From positions 2,777,115 to 2,841,114 of the forward strand of contig FP929036.1 of assembly GCA_000209815.1 (NCBI GenBank): 64,000 nt of DNA, in the 5' to 3' direction. The position numbers and the translations under genes are program-made. Numbering within the stretch: the first letter of the stretch is position 1; every line of letters starts with the position of its first letter. Under the pieces are notes generated by a model, which worked only from the letters and a program-made list of their open reading frames with translations, was not told the origin of the DNA and made no database searches. Origin of the DNA: Butyrivibrio fibrisolvens 16/4. GTDB taxonomy: Bacteria; Bacillota; Clostridia; Lachnospirales; Lachnospiraceae. Shown in pieces: positions 1 through 12,795 of the stretch.

Positions 1-223
1 ATATGTTAACAGTATGTTGAACAATCTACTTTTTGGTAGATATTTAAAAATTTAGACAATTTTTATTCACAAATTATCCATACATTATCAATATTAAATT
101 CACAAATTTTTAAAAGTTATTAGATTAGGTTTTACGTGTAAATACTGGTGTTTCACAGTTATATACAAATCCACAACCTATAATAAGAGTACTAAGAAAA
201 TATATTTTATTTATTTTATTTTT
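1..223. other. AT-rich oriC-side spacer upstream of dnaN
   Basis: Very AT-rich non-coding DNA immediately before dnaN. It holds near-matches to the DnaA box TTATCCACA: TTATTCACA at 63-71 and TTATCCATA at 74-82, each with one mismatch, and a weaker AAATCCACA at 167-175. In Firmicutes oriC usually lies between or beside dnaA and dnaN, and dnaA would lie just left of this window. A -10-like TATAAT sits at 179-184 without a convincing -35 and could serve dnaN. The origin assignment is inferred from context and box-like words, not from replication data. Confidence 0.5.
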
Positions 224-241
224 TTGAAAGGGAGAATACCA

Positions 242-1356
242 ATGAAAATCACTTGCCAAAAAGCAGACCTTGTTAAAGGTGTAAATATTGTATCAAAAGC
301 AGTTCCAACCAGAACAACAATGGCAATACTAGAATGTATTCTTATTGATGCTTCTGCTGGAGAAATTAAATTAACTGCTAACGATATGGAAATAGGAATT
401 GAAACTATCGTTAATGGAAATATTTTAGAAAGAGGAATTATAGCTCTTGATGCTAAAAAGTTTTCAGAAATAGTTAGAAAGCTTCCTGATAATGAAGTTA
501 CTATAGAAACAGATTCTACTTATAAAACATCTATCACATGTGAAAAGGCTAAGTTTGATATTATTGGAAAGTCTGGAGAAGATTTTTCTTATCTTCCTAA
601 TATTCAAAGAAATCAGCCTATCGTTATATCTCAGCTTACACTTAGAGATATTATTAGACAGACAATATTCTCTGTAGCTGATAATGAAAATAATAAAATG
701 ATGACAGGTGAGCTTATTGAAATCAAAGATAATAAGCTTAAGGTAGTTGCACTTGATGGACATAGAGTTTCAATTAGAAATGTAGAGCTCAAGAATCCAG
801 CAGAAGATGTTAAGGTTGTAGTTCCAAAGAAGACACTTAATGAGATTATTAAGATTGTTGATGGTGGTATTGATGATGAAGTAAATATCTTTGTTACTGA
901 TAATCACATCATTTTTGAATTTGATCAAACAACAGTTGTTTCTAGAATCATTGAAGGTGAATACTTTAAAATTGAGCAGATGCTTTCAGCTGATTATGAA
1001 ACAAAAATTAAAATTAATAAAAGAGAATTCTTTGATTGTATTGATAGAGCTACAATCCTTGTTTATGAAGGCGATAAAAACCTATCATTGTTAGTGCTGC
1101 AGGATCTACAATGTCACTTTCTATCTCATCTCACATTGGTTCTATGAATGAGGATATTGATATTGTTAAAGAGGGTAAAGATATCATGATTGGATTTAAT
1201 CCAAAATTTGTTATGGATGCCCTTAAAGTAATTGATGATGAAGAAATTAATCTTTACATGCTTAATGCAAAGAGTCCTTGTTTCATAAAGGATGATGAAG
1301 GTTCATTTATTTATATTGTCCTTCCTGTAAACTTTAATAATCCAGGAGCAAATTAA
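242..1356 (+). CDS. dnaN: DNA polymerase III beta subunit (sliding clamp), one frameshift
   Basis: The beta clamp is a ring that tethers the replicative polymerase and other enzymes to DNA. About 371 residues with the three repeated clamp domains, of normal length once corrected. I start at ATG 242 behind a GGGAG ribosome site; the in-frame TTG at 224 precedes that site. The reading frame breaks in an A5 run near 1076-1080. Adding one A gives GDKKPIIVSAAGSTMS, which joins smoothly to the C-terminal part beginning around 1111. The stop overlaps the start of the next gene (TAATG). It is first in the dnaN-S4-recF-gyrB cluster, the expected order beside oriC. The break is most likely a sequencing error because the gene is essential. 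Confidence 0.95.
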
Positions 1357-1560
1357 TGGAAAAGATTCAAATTAGAGACGAATTTATCAAATTAGGTCAG
1401 CTTCTTAAGCTTGCCAATCTCGTAGAGTCTGGAGCTATGGCAAAAGAAGTTATTGAAGATGGTCTTGTGAAAGTAGGTGGCGAGGTTGAAACTCGTCGTG
1501 GAAAAAAGATTTACCCAGGTGATATTGTTGAATTTAATGGAGAAAGCGTAACAGTTACTA

Positions 1561-1571
<11 letters not shown>
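1356..1571 (+). CDS. yaaA: S4-domain RNA-binding protein, YaaA type
   Basis: A 71-residue protein made almost entirely of one S4 RNA-binding fold, with GQLLKLANLVESG near residue 14 and GLVKVGGEVETRRGKKI near residue 36. Small S4 proteins between dnaN and recF are a conserved Firmicute arrangement; a role in ribosome or RNA handling is assumed for the family but not shown here. Its ATG overlaps the dnaN stop and its own end overlaps the recF start by 11 bases, so translational coupling is likely. The frame is intact. Confidence 0.85.
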
Positions 1572-4581
<3,010 letters not shown>

Positions 4582-4598
4582 TTTTTAAAATAAAAATC

Positions 4599-4611
4599 GG
4601 GGCTTCGCCCC
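4599..4611. other. GC stem-loop between gyrB and gyrA
   Basis: GGGG and CCCC arms enclose a CTTCG loop, 18 bases after the gyrB stop and 25 before gyrA. It is followed by A residues on the plus strand, so it is not a rho-independent terminator for gyrB. It may stabilise or divide the gyrB/gyrA message. Confidence 0.4.
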
Positions 4612-4636
4612 AAAAAGCAAAAGATAAAGGAAAAAT

Positions 4637-7171
4637 ATGGACGACAAAATTTTTGATAACATTCATGATGTTGATCTAAAAGAAACAATGGAAACCTCAT
4701 ACATCGATTATGCCATGAGCGTTATTGCCTCACGTGCCCTTCCAGATGTTAGAGATGGTTTAAAGCCAGTTCAGCGTAGAGTTCTCTTCTCTATGATTGA
4801 GCTTAATAATGGTCCTGACAAGCCACACAGAAAATGTGCACGTATTGTCGGTGATACAATGGGTAAATATCATCCTCATGGTGATAGCTCAATCTATGGG
4901 GCTCTTGTAAATATGGCTCAGGAGTGGAACACTCGTTATCCACTTGTTGATGGTCATGGAAACTTTGGTTCAGAAGACGGTGATGGTGCCGCTGCTATGC
5001 GATACACAGAGGCTCGTCTTTCAAAGATTTCAATGACAATGTTTGGTATCAATTACAAGGATGAGAAGTTTACAACTGGTAAAGATATCGATATGGATGG
5101 CGTAGATTTTATGCCAAACTTTGATGAGACTGAAAAAGAACCTACAGTTCTTCCAGCTCGTTACCCTAACCTTCTTGTAAATGGTACAACAGGTATTGCT
5201 GTTGGTATGGCTACCAATATACCACCTCACAATCTTCGTGAGATTATTGGTGCAGTAAATAGAATTATTGATAATCAGGTTGAAGAAGATAGAGAGACAG
5301 AAATCGACGAGCTTCTTGAAATTGTAAAAGGCCCAGATTTCCCTACAGGCGGTGTTATTCTTGGAAAGGCCGGAATCGAGGAAGCTTATCGTACTGGTCG
5401 TGCAAAAATTAGAGTGCGTGCAGTTTCTGAAATCGAGCCTATGGACAATGGTAAGAACAGAATTGTTGTAACTGAGCTTCCATACATGGTTAATAAAGCA
5501 AGACTTATCGAGAATATTGCTAAGCTTGTTAAAGATAAAAAGATTGATGGTATAACAGATCTTCGTGATGAGTCATCACGTGAAGGTATCAGAGTTTGTA
5601 TAGAGCTTCGTCGCGATGTAAATCCAAATATCATTTTAAATCAGCTTTACAAGCATACTCAGCTTCAGGATACATTCGGTGTAATTATGCTTGCACTTGT
5701 GAATAATCAGCCAAAGATTCTTAATCTTAAGCAGATGCTTGTGCACTATCTTGATCATCAGAAGGATGTTGTTACTCGTCGTACAAAGTACGAGCTCAAT
5801 AAGGCTGAGGAGCGCGCACACATTTTAGAGGGATTGCTCATTGCCCTTGATAATATTGACGAAGTAATTCAAATTATCAGAAGTTCTGCTGATGTCAATT
5901 CTGCAAAAGCCACATTAATGGAGCGTTTTGGTCTTTCAGATGCTCAGGCACAGGCTATTGTAGATATGCGTCTTCGTGCTCTCACAGGTTTGGAGCGTGA
6001 CAAGATTCAGAAGGAATATGATGATTTACAGATTTTAATCGGAAAATTGAAAGCAATCTTAGGAGATGAGAAGATTCTTCTCGGAGTAATTAAAACAGAA
6101 ATTACAGAAATCGCTGATAAGTATGGTGATGACAGACGTACATCAATCGGATTTGATGAGTTTGATATCAGCATGGAGGATATGATTCCTGTTACAAATA
6201 CAGTTGTTACATTTACAAAGCTTGGTTACATTAAGCGTATGAATGAGGACAACTTCAAGGCTCAGCACAGAGGCGGCAAGGGAATCAAGGGTATGGAGAC
6301 AATCGACGACGATTATGTTACTGAAATGCTTATGATGTCTTCACATGATTATCTCCTATTCTTTACAAATAAGGGACGTGTATACAGAATCAAGGCATAC
6401 GAGATTCCAGAGTCTAGCCGTACAAGCCGAGGAATTGCAATTGTAAATATTCTTCAGCTTCAGCCAGATGAAAAGATAACAGCTATGATTCCTATTGAGG
6501 ATTATCACGAAGATAAATACCTCTTTATGGCTACAGCTGATGGATTTGTTAAAAAGACAAAGATTACTGAGTACGATAACATCAGAAAGAACGGTCTTAC
6601 AGCAATTACACTTCGTGATGATGATACCCTCATCGAGGTTAAGCTTACAGACGGTGATGAAGATGTAATTATGGTTACAAAGTATGGTCAGGCAATTCGT
6701 TTCAGTGAGACTGAGGTTCGATCAACAGGCCGTGCAACAATGGGTGTTATTGGTATGAATCTCTCTGCAGATGATGAAATCATTGGAATGCAGCTTATCT
6801 CTCAGGGTGAGAGCCTTATGACTGTTTCAGAAAATGGTCTTGGTAAGTGTACACTTATGACAGAATTTAACACTATCCACCGTGGTGGTAAGGGTGTTAA
6901 ATGTTACAAGATTACTGAGAAGACAGGTAATCTTATTGGTGCTAAGGCAGTAGAAAAGGATGACGAGGTAATGCTTATAAATACAGCAGGTACAATCATC
7001 AGAATTGAGGTTGCTGGTACTACTCTTCTAAGCAGAATTACTTCTGGAGTAAAATTAATTGATCTAAAAGAAAATACTAAGTTAATTAGTATTGCAAAAG
7101 TTAGAAAAAGTGATACAATACTCGCAGAAGAGGTTGAAGAATTAAATGAAGGTTCAACAACCGAAGAATAA
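4637..7171 (+). CDS. gyrA: DNA gyrase subunit A
   Basis: DNA-cleaving subunit of gyrase, 844 residues, frame intact. The catalytic tyrosine is Y123 in AAAMRYTEARLS. The quinolone-determining stretch HPHGDSSIYGAL lies at about residues 79-90, and the residue aligned with E. coli Asp87 is Gly88. The C-terminal beta-pinwheel repeats follow, with the GyrA box visible as QHRGGKGIKG near residue 543. The length is normal. ATG 4637 follows an AAAGGA ribosome site. A strong terminator follows the gene. Gly at the Asp87 position may simply be the lineage norm. Confidence 0.96.
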   Translation: MDDKIFDNIHDVDLKETMETSYIDYAMSVIASRALPDVRDGLKPVQRRVLFSMIELNNGPDKPHRKCARIVGDTMGKYHPHGDSSIYGALVNMAQEWNTRYPLVDGHGNFGSEDGDGAAAMRYTEARLSKISMTMFGINYKDEKFTTGKDIDMDGVDFMPNFDETEKEPTVLPARYPNLLVNGTTGIAVGMATNIPPHNLREIIGAVNRIIDNQVEEDRETEIDELLEIVKGPDFPTGGVILGKAGIEEAYRTGRAKIRVRAVSEIEPMDNGKNRIVVTELPYMVNKARLIENIAKLVKDKKIDGITDLRDESSREGIRVCIELRRDVNPNIILNQLYKHTQLQDTFGVIMLALVNNQPKILNLKQMLVHYLDHQKDVVTRRTKYELNKAEERAHILEGLLIALDNIDEVIQIIRSSADVNSAKATLMERFGLSDAQAQAIVDMRLRALTGLERDKIQKEYDDLQILIGKLKAILGDEKILLGVIKTEITEIADKYGDDRRTSIGFDEFDISMEDMIPVTNTVVTFTKLGYIKRMNEDNFKAQHRGGKGIKGMETIDDDYVTEMLMMSSHDYLLFFTNKGRVYRIKAYEIPESSRTSRGIAIVNILQLQPDEKITAMIPIEDYHEDKYLFMATADGFVKKTKITEYDNIRKNGLTAITLRDDDTLIEVKLTDGDEDVIMVTKYGQAIRFSETEVRSTGRATMGVIGMNLSADDEIIGMQLISQGESLMTVSENGLGKCTLMTEFNTIHRGGKGVKCYKITEKTGNLIGAKAVEKDDEVMLINTAGTIIRIEVAGTTLLSRITSGVKLIDLKENTKLISIAKVRKSDTILAEEVEELNEGSTTEE

Positions 7172-7187
7172 TTAACATAATAGCAAT

Positions 7188-7224
7188 GGGGCTGTTATTT
7201 ATTTCAGATAGCAGTCCCTTTTTT
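7188..7224 (+). terminator. Rho-independent terminator after gyrA
   Basis: An imperfect 11-bp stem (GGGGCTGTTAT with ATAGCAGTCCC) is followed by six T. It closes the gyrase cluster. Confidence 0.85.
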
Positions 7225-7286
7225 GTTAAACTAATGCTTTAGTGATTTAAAGCGTGACTTATTTAAAGTATTAACAAGGTAGAATA

Positions 7287-8129
7287 ATGAAGAATTTACA
7301 GACAAATATCATACGAGACACAGTAAAAGAAATGTGCATACAGGCTAATCATTATCTTTCAGAAGATATGAATTTAGCACTTAAGAATGCCGTTGATACT
7401 GAAAAATCAGAGCTTGGAAAGAAAATTTTAAACCAGCTTCAAGAAAATTTAGAGATAGCAGACAAAGAACAAATTCCAATTTGTCAGGATACTGGAATGG
7501 CAGTATTTTTCGTAGAAGTTGGTCAGGAAATTCACATTGAAGGCGGAAGTTTAACAGATGCTATAAATGAGGGAGTGCGACTTGGATATACAGAAGGGTA
7601 CTTACGAAAATCAGTAGTAGGTGACCCAATTAAAAGAGTAAACACCGGAGACAATACACCGGCAATTATTCATTACGATATAGTTTCTGGTGACAAGTTA
7701 AAAATTACTTTAGCTCCTAAGGGATTTGGTTCAGAAAATATGAGCCGAATATTTATGTTAAAGCCTGCTGATGGAATTGAAGGTGTAAGGGAAGCAATCC
7801 TAACAGCAGTAAAGGATGCAGGTCCAAATGCCTGTCCTCCTATGGTTGTGGGAGTAGGAATTGGTGGAACCTTTGAAAAATCAGCACTTATGGCAAAGCA
7901 GGCACTTACAAGAGAATTTTCAAAGCGTCCTGATATACCTTGGGTAAAGGAACTAGAGGATGAAATGCTTGAAAAGATAAATAAGCTTGGCATTGGTCCA
8001 GGCGGACTTGGTGGTACTACTACTGCTCTTGCAGTAAATATTAATACATATGCAACCCATATTGCAGGATTGCCAGTTGCAATTAATATTTGCTGTCACG
8101 TAAATAGACATATAACGAGGGAATTATAA
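7287..8129 (+). CDS. Fe-S fumarate hydratase, alpha subunit
   Basis: N-terminal half of the class I, oxygen-sensitive [4Fe-4S] hydro-lyases, which interconvert fumarate and malate (or act on tartrate). 280 residues, typical of the separate alpha subunit of anaerobes. Conserved features include PICQDTGMAVFFVEVG near residue 66, APKGFGSENMSRIFML near 145 and GIGPGGLGGTTTALAV near 235. The cysteines in ICQDTG, NACPP and the C-terminal INICCH segment are the plausible cluster ligands. Its TAA overlaps the ATG of the beta subunit, so the two are translated together. Fumarase versus L-tartrate dehydratase cannot be settled from sequence, but fumarase is the usual role. Confidence 0.87.
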   Translation: MKNLQTNIIRDTVKEMCIQANHYLSEDMNLALKNAVDTEKSELGKKILNQLQENLEIADKEQIPICQDTGMAVFFVEVGQEIHIEGGSLTDAINEGVRLGYTEGYLRKSVVGDPIKRVNTGDNTPAIIHYDIVSGDKLKITLAPKGFGSENMSRIFMLKPADGIEGVREAILTAVKDAGPNACPPMVVGVGIGGTFEKSALMAKQALTREFSKRPDIPWVKELEDEMLEKINKLGIGPGGLGGTTTALAVNINTYATHIAGLPVAINICCHVNRHITREL

Positions 8130-8680
8130 TGGAGCATAGGATTAATACACCAATAACATCAGAAATTGCTACTTCACTTCATGCTGGAGAATATTGTTAT
8201 ATTTCGGGAACAATATATGTTGCAAGAGATGCAGCCCACGGACGCATGAATGAAGCTCTAAATAAGGGAGAAAAACTTCCAATACCAATAGAAAATTGCA
8301 CAATTTATTATATGGGACCATCTCCTGCTAGACCAGGAAGACCAATTGGTTCCGCAGGTCCTACCACTGCTAGTCGTATGGATAAATACGCTCCGAGATT
8401 ATTAGACCTTGGAATGAAGGCAATGATAGGAAAAGGCAAAAGAACACCAGAGGTAATCGATGCCATAGTTAGAAATAAAGGTGTTTATTTTGCAGCTGTT
8501 GGAGGCGCAGGTGCACTACTATCAAAATGTATAAAAAGTTCTGAGATAGTTTGCTACGATGACTTAGGTGCAGAAGCCATTAGAAAGCTATATGTAGAAG
8601 ACTTTCCAGTAATTGTTGTTGTAGACAGTGAAGGAAATAATCTATACGAAACTGCTATCAAAGAATTTAGTCAAATATAG
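8129..8680 (+). CDS. Fe-S fumarate hydratase, beta subunit
   Basis: 183 residues matching the C-terminal half of class I fumarases. Visible family motifs are ISGTIYVARDAAHGRM near residue 25, the substrate-binding YYMGPSPARPGRPIGSAGPTT (about residues 60-80) and AVGGAGALLSKCI near 130. It overlaps the alpha subunit by one to four bases. The last codons precede the ribosome site of the following permease gene, so fumarase and peptide transporter genes may share a transcript. No terminator was seen between them. Confidence 0.87.
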   Translation: MEHRINTPITSEIATSLHAGEYCYISGTIYVARDAAHGRMNEALNKGEKLPIPIENCTIYYMGPSPARPGRPIGSAGPTTASRMDKYAPRLLDLGMKAMIGKGKRTPEVIDAIVRNKGVYFAAVGGAGALLSKCIKSSEIVCYDDLGAEAIRKLYVEDFPVIVVVDSEGNNLYETAIKEFSQI

Positions 8681-8708
8681 ATTAAAGAAAGAAAAGGAGT
8701 TTAATGAT

Positions 8709-9623
8709 TTGGCAAAGTATATCGCAAAAAGAATTTTGCTGGCTATAGTGTCCATTTGGATAATAACAATGATTACTTTCTTCGCTATGAACGCTATTCC
8801 AGGCGGTCCTTTCAACAAAGAAAAGGCCACATCTCCAGCTGTTATTGCAACATTGGAGGCCAGATACAATCTGGATAAACCCGTTGGAGAGCAATATGTT
8901 CTCTACATGAAAAATTTGCTTCATGGGGATTGGGGAATCTCTTTACATTCAGGTCGTCCTATTTGGGCTGATATGATTTCAAAGTTTTCTGTATCTGCAA
9001 AACTTGGAGGAAGAGCAGCAATTGTAGCTATTATTATCGGAATCATTCTCGGTGCAATCGCAGCATTGAATCGAAATAAATTACCTGATAGATTGATTAT
9101 TTTCTTCACAACTTTAGGAACGGCAATGCCATCCTTCGTTCTTGCTACTCTTCTACTTTTAGTATTTTGTGTAAGACTCGGATGGTTCCCTGTAGTTAGT
9201 TTAAGTTCAGAACCAAACTATACACTTCCAGTAATTGCACTTGCTGTATATCCTATGGCTTATATTACTCGTCTTACAAAGACAAGTATGTTAGATGCTC
9301 TAAATCAAGATTACATCAGAACAGCCAGAGCAAAAGGTGTTTCAAAGGTAAAAGTAATTTTCTTACATGCCCTTAGAAATGCACTTATTCCAGTAATCAC
9401 TTATGTTGGACCAATGGTTGCATATATTTTAACTGGATCGATGGTTGTAGAGAACATTTTCACAATCGGTGGACTTGGCTCAACATTTGTCACATCAATA
9501 ACAAACAGAGACTATACAACAATCATGGCAGTAACAATATTCCTTGCAATTCTTATGGTAGTTGCAAACTTGCTAACTGACATTGTTTATAAATTTGTTG
9601 ACCCTAGAATTAAGCTTGATTAG
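8709..9623 (+). CDS. oppB: Oligopeptide ABC transporter permease OppB type
   Basis: Inner-membrane permease of a peptide importer, about 304 residues with around six hydrophobic segments. The EAA-type loop lies near LDALNQDYIRTARAKGVSKVKVIF. I choose the TTG at 8709 (MAKYIAKRILLAIV) because AAGGAG lies at 8694-8699. The longer in-frame reading back to 8628 would run 53 bases into the fumarase gene and past that site. It is first of five co-directional opp genes. Peptide specificity (oligo versus di) is not resolvable. Confidence 0.88.
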   Translation: MAKYIAKRILLAIVSIWIITMITFFAMNAIPGGPFNKEKATSPAVIATLEARYNLDKPVGEQYVLYMKNLLHGDWGISLHSGRPIWADMISKFSVSAKLGGRAAIVAIIIGIILGAIAALNRNKLPDRLIIFFTTLGTAMPSFVLATLLLLVFCVRLGWFPVVSLSSEPNYTLPVIALAVYPMAYITRLTKTSMLDALNQDYIRTARAKGVSKVKVIFLHALRNALIPVITYVGPMVAYILTGSMVVENIFTIGGLGSTFVTSITNRDYTTIMAVTIFLAILMVVANLLTDIVYKFVDPRIKLD

Positions 9624-9637
9624 GAGGATATCAGAAA

Positions 9638-10720
9638 TTGGAAAATACAGAAATGAAGAAAAGCCTCCTGTCAGCACAGGTTGATCTTTCAAAATTCAGC
9701 TCAGCAAATTTTGAAAAGGCGACAGATGAGGAAAAACGTCAGCAGGACGTTATGGGTGAGTCTACAACATTTTTCAAGGATGGTATGAGACGCCTTCGCA
9801 AGAATCCACTTGCTATGGGAAGTATCGTAGTACTTGCACTTATTATTTTAATAATTATCATTGCACCACACATTGTACCTTACTCATACGACCAGATTAT
9901 TTCAGTAAATGGAGTTCGAGATAAGGGTAGTGCCAACCTTGGATTCTTTATGTATTCAGATAGAGAACTCCAATATATGAGAGAAACAGGAGAGGATCTT
10001 TTCCCACATATTTTTGGAACAGATAGTTTAGGTAGAGACTACTTCATTCGTGTTATCTATGGAACAAGAGTTAGTCTTTCTGTAGGTATCATTGCAGCAA
10101 TCATGGTAGTACTTATCGGTATTATTTATGGTTCAATAGCTGGTTACTTTGGTGGAAAAGTTGACCTTATTATGATGAGAATTGTTGATATCATATATTC
10201 TCTTCCTGATATGCTTATTATCATTTTGATTTCAGTTGTTCTTAAAGAAAATCTTGCAGGAAAACTGGCTGGAACAGTCTTTTCAAAATTGGGAGCAAAT
10301 ATGATTTCAATGTTTATTGTATTTGGTCTTCTTTATTGGGTAAGTATGGCACGTCTTATCAGAGGCCAGATTCTTACAATTAAGAATAACGAATACGTAC
10401 TTGCTGCAAGATGTATTGGTACATCAAACGGTAAAATTCTTAGAAAGCATATTTTACCTAACTGTTTATCAGTAATCATTATTACCACTGCCCTTCAGAT
10501 TCCTAGTGCAATCTTTACAGAAAGCTACTTGGCATTCTTAGGACTTGGTGTTTCAGAACCACTTTCATCACTTGGTTCCTTAGCCAATGATGCAAGAGCC
10601 GGTATGCAGTCTTATCCAGCAAGACTTGTTATTCCAGCAGTTATTATTTGCTTAATAGTACTTGCACTCAACCTTCTTGGTGATGGCCTTAGAGATGCAT
10701 TTGATACAAAGCTTGATTAA
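9638..10720 (+). CDS. oppC: Oligopeptide ABC transporter permease OppC type
   Basis: Partner permease of OppB, 360 residues. A cytoplasmic N-terminal stretch of about 50 residues (including RQQDVMGESTTFFKDGMRRL) precedes the first membrane helix, which is usual for OppC. The EAA loop is seen as NNEYVLAARCIGTSNGKIL. AGGAGG at 9622-9627 is spaced 10 bases from TTG 9638. The alternative ATG at 9653 is 25 bases away, so TTG is favoured. It is tightly packed with oppB and oppD. Confidence 0.88.
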   Translation: MENTEMKKSLLSAQVDLSKFSSANFEKATDEEKRQQDVMGESTTFFKDGMRRLRKNPLAMGSIVVLALIILIIIIAPHIVPYSYDQIISVNGVRDKGSANLGFFMYSDRELQYMRETGEDLFPHIFGTDSLGRDYFIRVIYGTRVSLSVGIIAAIMVVLIGIIYGSIAGYFGGKVDLIMMRIVDIIYSLPDMLIIILISVVLKENLAGKLAGTVFSKLGANMISMFIVFGLLYWVSMARLIRGQILTIKNNEYVLAARCIGTSNGKILRKHILPNCLSVIIITTALQIPSAIFTESYLAFLGLGVSEPLSSLGSLANDARAGMQSYPARLVIPAVIICLIVLALNLLGDGLRDAFDTKLD

Positions 10721-10734
10721 TTTAGGAGGATATT

Positions 10735-11733
10735 ATGGTAGATTCAAAATATGTACTTGAAGTAAAAGACCTCCATACAAGCTTTTTTACAGATGCAGGT
10801 GAGGTCAAAGCAGTAAACGGTATTACATTTAATCTTGAACCGGGAAAGACTCTTGGTATTGTTGGAGAATCAGGTTCAGGAAAATCAGTTACAGCATATT
10901 CAATAATGCAAATTCTTGCCCAGACAGGACGTATCACATCAGGTGAGGTTCTATACAAGGGTGAAGATATAACAAAATATTCTGAAAGAGAAATGCAAAA
11001 ATTCAGAGGAAGTAAATGCTCTATTATTTTTCAGGATCCTATGACCAGCTTAAATCCAGTATTTACTGTTGGTTATCAGCTTGAAGAAGCTATTAGACTT
11101 CATACAAACAAGTCAAAATCAGAAGCTAGGGAAAGAGCAATAGAACTTTTGAAGCTTGTTGGTGTAAATGACCCAGAAAAGAGACTTAAGCAGTATCCAC
11201 ACGAGCATTCAGGTGGTATGAGACAGCGTGACATGATTGCTATGGCCCTTGCATGTGAGCCAGACATTCTTATTGCTGATGAACCTACTACTGCCCTTGA
11301 TGTTACTATCCAGGCTCAGATTCTTGAATTGATGCAGGATCTTCAGAAAAAGCTTGGAATGGCGATTATTATGGTTACACATGACCTTGGTGTTATTGCA
11401 TCAATGTGTGATGAAATTCTTGTAATGTATGGTGGACGTGTATGTGAGCGTGGTACAGCAGATGATATTTTCTACTCTCCTGCCCACGAATATACAAAGG
11501 GACTTCTTCGTTCAATCCCACGTACAGACAATATGAACGAAAAATTAGTACCAATCGGTGGTACACCAATCAATCTTCTTAATATGCCTGAGGGCTGTGC
11601 ATTCTGTCCTCGTTGTGATGAGGCAATGAAAATTTGTCTTAAGGAAGTACCAGATGAGCTTAGAATCAGTGATTCACACTTGGCTAGCTGCTGGATGAAT
11701 GTAAAAAAATTATACGAAAGTAAGGAGGCATAA
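10735..11733 (+). CDS. oppD: Oligopeptide ABC transporter ATPase OppD
   Basis: First of two nucleotide-binding subunits, 332 residues. Walker A is GESGSGKS near residue 44, the Q-loop is in IFQDPMTSLNP, the signature is SGGMRQR, and Walker B ILIADEPTTALD is followed by the His switch THD. The C-terminal extension has the cysteine-rich oligo-ABC motif (GCAFCPRCDEAMKIC), which in related proteins binds a 4Fe-4S cluster or metal. AGGAGG lies just upstream of ATG 10735. Confidence 0.92.
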   Translation: MVDSKYVLEVKDLHTSFFTDAGEVKAVNGITFNLEPGKTLGIVGESGSGKSVTAYSIMQILAQTGRITSGEVLYKGEDITKYSEREMQKFRGSKCSIIFQDPMTSLNPVFTVGYQLEEAIRLHTNKSKSEARERAIELLKLVGVNDPEKRLKQYPHEHSGGMRQRDMIAMALACEPDILIADEPTTALDVTIQAQILELMQDLQKKLGMAIIMVTHDLGVIASMCDEILVMYGGRVCERGTADDIFYSPAHEYTKGLLRSIPRTDNMNEKLVPIGGTPINLLNMPEGCAFCPRCDEAMKICLKEVPDELRISDSHLASCWMNVKKLYESKEA

Positions 11734-11735
11734 TA

Positions 11736-12716
11736 ATGAGTGAAGAAAAATACCTCCTTGAGGTTGAACATTTAAAGCAGTACTTCCCAATTAAGGAAGG
11801 TTTTAGAACAGTACCCCTTAAGGCGGTTGATGATATTTCATTTGCAATTAAACCAGGGGAAACACTTGGACTAGTTGGGGAGTCAGGCTGTGGCAAGACC
11901 ACAGTAGGACGTACACTTTTACGTTTATACCAGCCAACAGCTGGACGCATTGTCTTTGACGGAGAAGTTTTATTTGATAGCGAGAAAAAAATTGATGTAG
12001 ATATGCATCCTTACCGTAAACAGATGCAGATGGTATTTCAGGATCCATACTCATCTCTTGATCCTCGTATGACAGTAGAGGACATTATCGGAGAGCCTCT
12101 AGATGTGCACAAGCTCTACTCTTCTAAGGGAGAGCGTCGTGACAAGATTCTTTCATTAATGGAAACTGTAGGACTTAATGCAGAACATGCCATGCGTTAT
12201 GCTCACGAATTCTCAGGCGGACAGCGTCAAAGAATCGGTATCGCCAGAGCTCTAGCAGTAGACCCTAAGTTTATCGTATGTGATGAGCCAGTATCAGCTC
12301 TTGATGTATCTATACAGGCACAGGTTGTAAATATGTTTGAGGAATTGCAGGAAAAGCTCGGAGTTGCATACCTCTTCATCGCTCACGACCTACTGGTTGT
12401 TCATCACATTTCTGACAGAATAGCTGTTATGTACTTAGGACATATGATGGAAATTGCGGATGCGGATGACTTAAATAACAATCCTATTCATCCTTATACT
12501 CTCTCTCTTCTATCAGCTGTACCTATTCCAGACCCAAATATTGCTAGAAAGAGTCAGCGTATTATCCTTGAGGGAGATGTTCCTAGTCCTCTAAAGATGC
12601 CTAGTGGATGTCCATTTAGAACCAGATGTAGATATGCTACAGAACAGTGTGCAAAGGAAATGCCACCACTTACAGATAGAGGCAACAGACATTTTGTAGC
12701 TTGTTGGAACAAATAA
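11736..12716 (+). CDS. oppF: Oligopeptide ABC transporter ATPase OppF
   Basis: Second nucleotide-binding subunit, 326 residues. Walker A is GESGCGKTT, the signature is SGGQRQRIGIARAL, Walker B is FIVCDEPVSALD and the switch is AHD. The C-terminal oligo-ABC segment GCPFRTRCRYATEQC is present. It lies two bases after oppD with GGAGG just upstream. It would pair with OppD to power the OppBC channel. Confidence 0.92.
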   Translation: MSEEKYLLEVEHLKQYFPIKEGFRTVPLKAVDDISFAIKPGETLGLVGESGCGKTTVGRTLLRLYQPTAGRIVFDGEVLFDSEKKIDVDMHPYRKQMQMVFQDPYSSLDPRMTVEDIIGEPLDVHKLYSSKGERRDKILSLMETVGLNAEHAMRYAHEFSGGQRQRIGIARALAVDPKFIVCDEPVSALDVSIQAQVVNMFEELQEKLGVAYLFIAHDLLVVHHISDRIAVMYLGHMMEIADADDLNNNPIHPYTLSLLSAVPIPDPNIARKSQRIILEGDVPSPLKMPSGCPFRTRCRYATEQCAKEMPPLTDRGNRHFVACWNK

Positions 12717-12743
12717 AATACACAATTGTCTATTAATATGGTT

Positions 12744-12761
12744 TTAAGCTTTCGAGCTTGA
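12744..12761 (+). other. Small stem-loop between oppF and oppA
   Basis: AAGCT and AGCTT arms enclose a TTCG loop, extended by flanking T/A and T-G pairs. There is no T tract, so it is unlikely to terminate. It could mark a processing point that favours oppA message, since binding proteins are normally made in excess. Confidence 0.35.
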
Positions 12762-12795
12762 GATAACATTTAAAAAAATAAAAGGAGAAAGAAGC

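Noticed and set aside
224..241. Upstream TTG start for dnaN
   Set aside because: It overlaps the ribosome site used by ATG 242, where the conserved MKITCQKADL begins.
1111..1356. Separate small gene after a truncated dnaN
   Set aside because: It is the C-terminal part of the clamp, rejoined by one A in the run at 1076-1080.
8628..8708. Longer N-terminus for OppB
   Set aside because: It would overlap the fumarase beta gene and lie upstream of the AAGGAG site serving TTG 8709.
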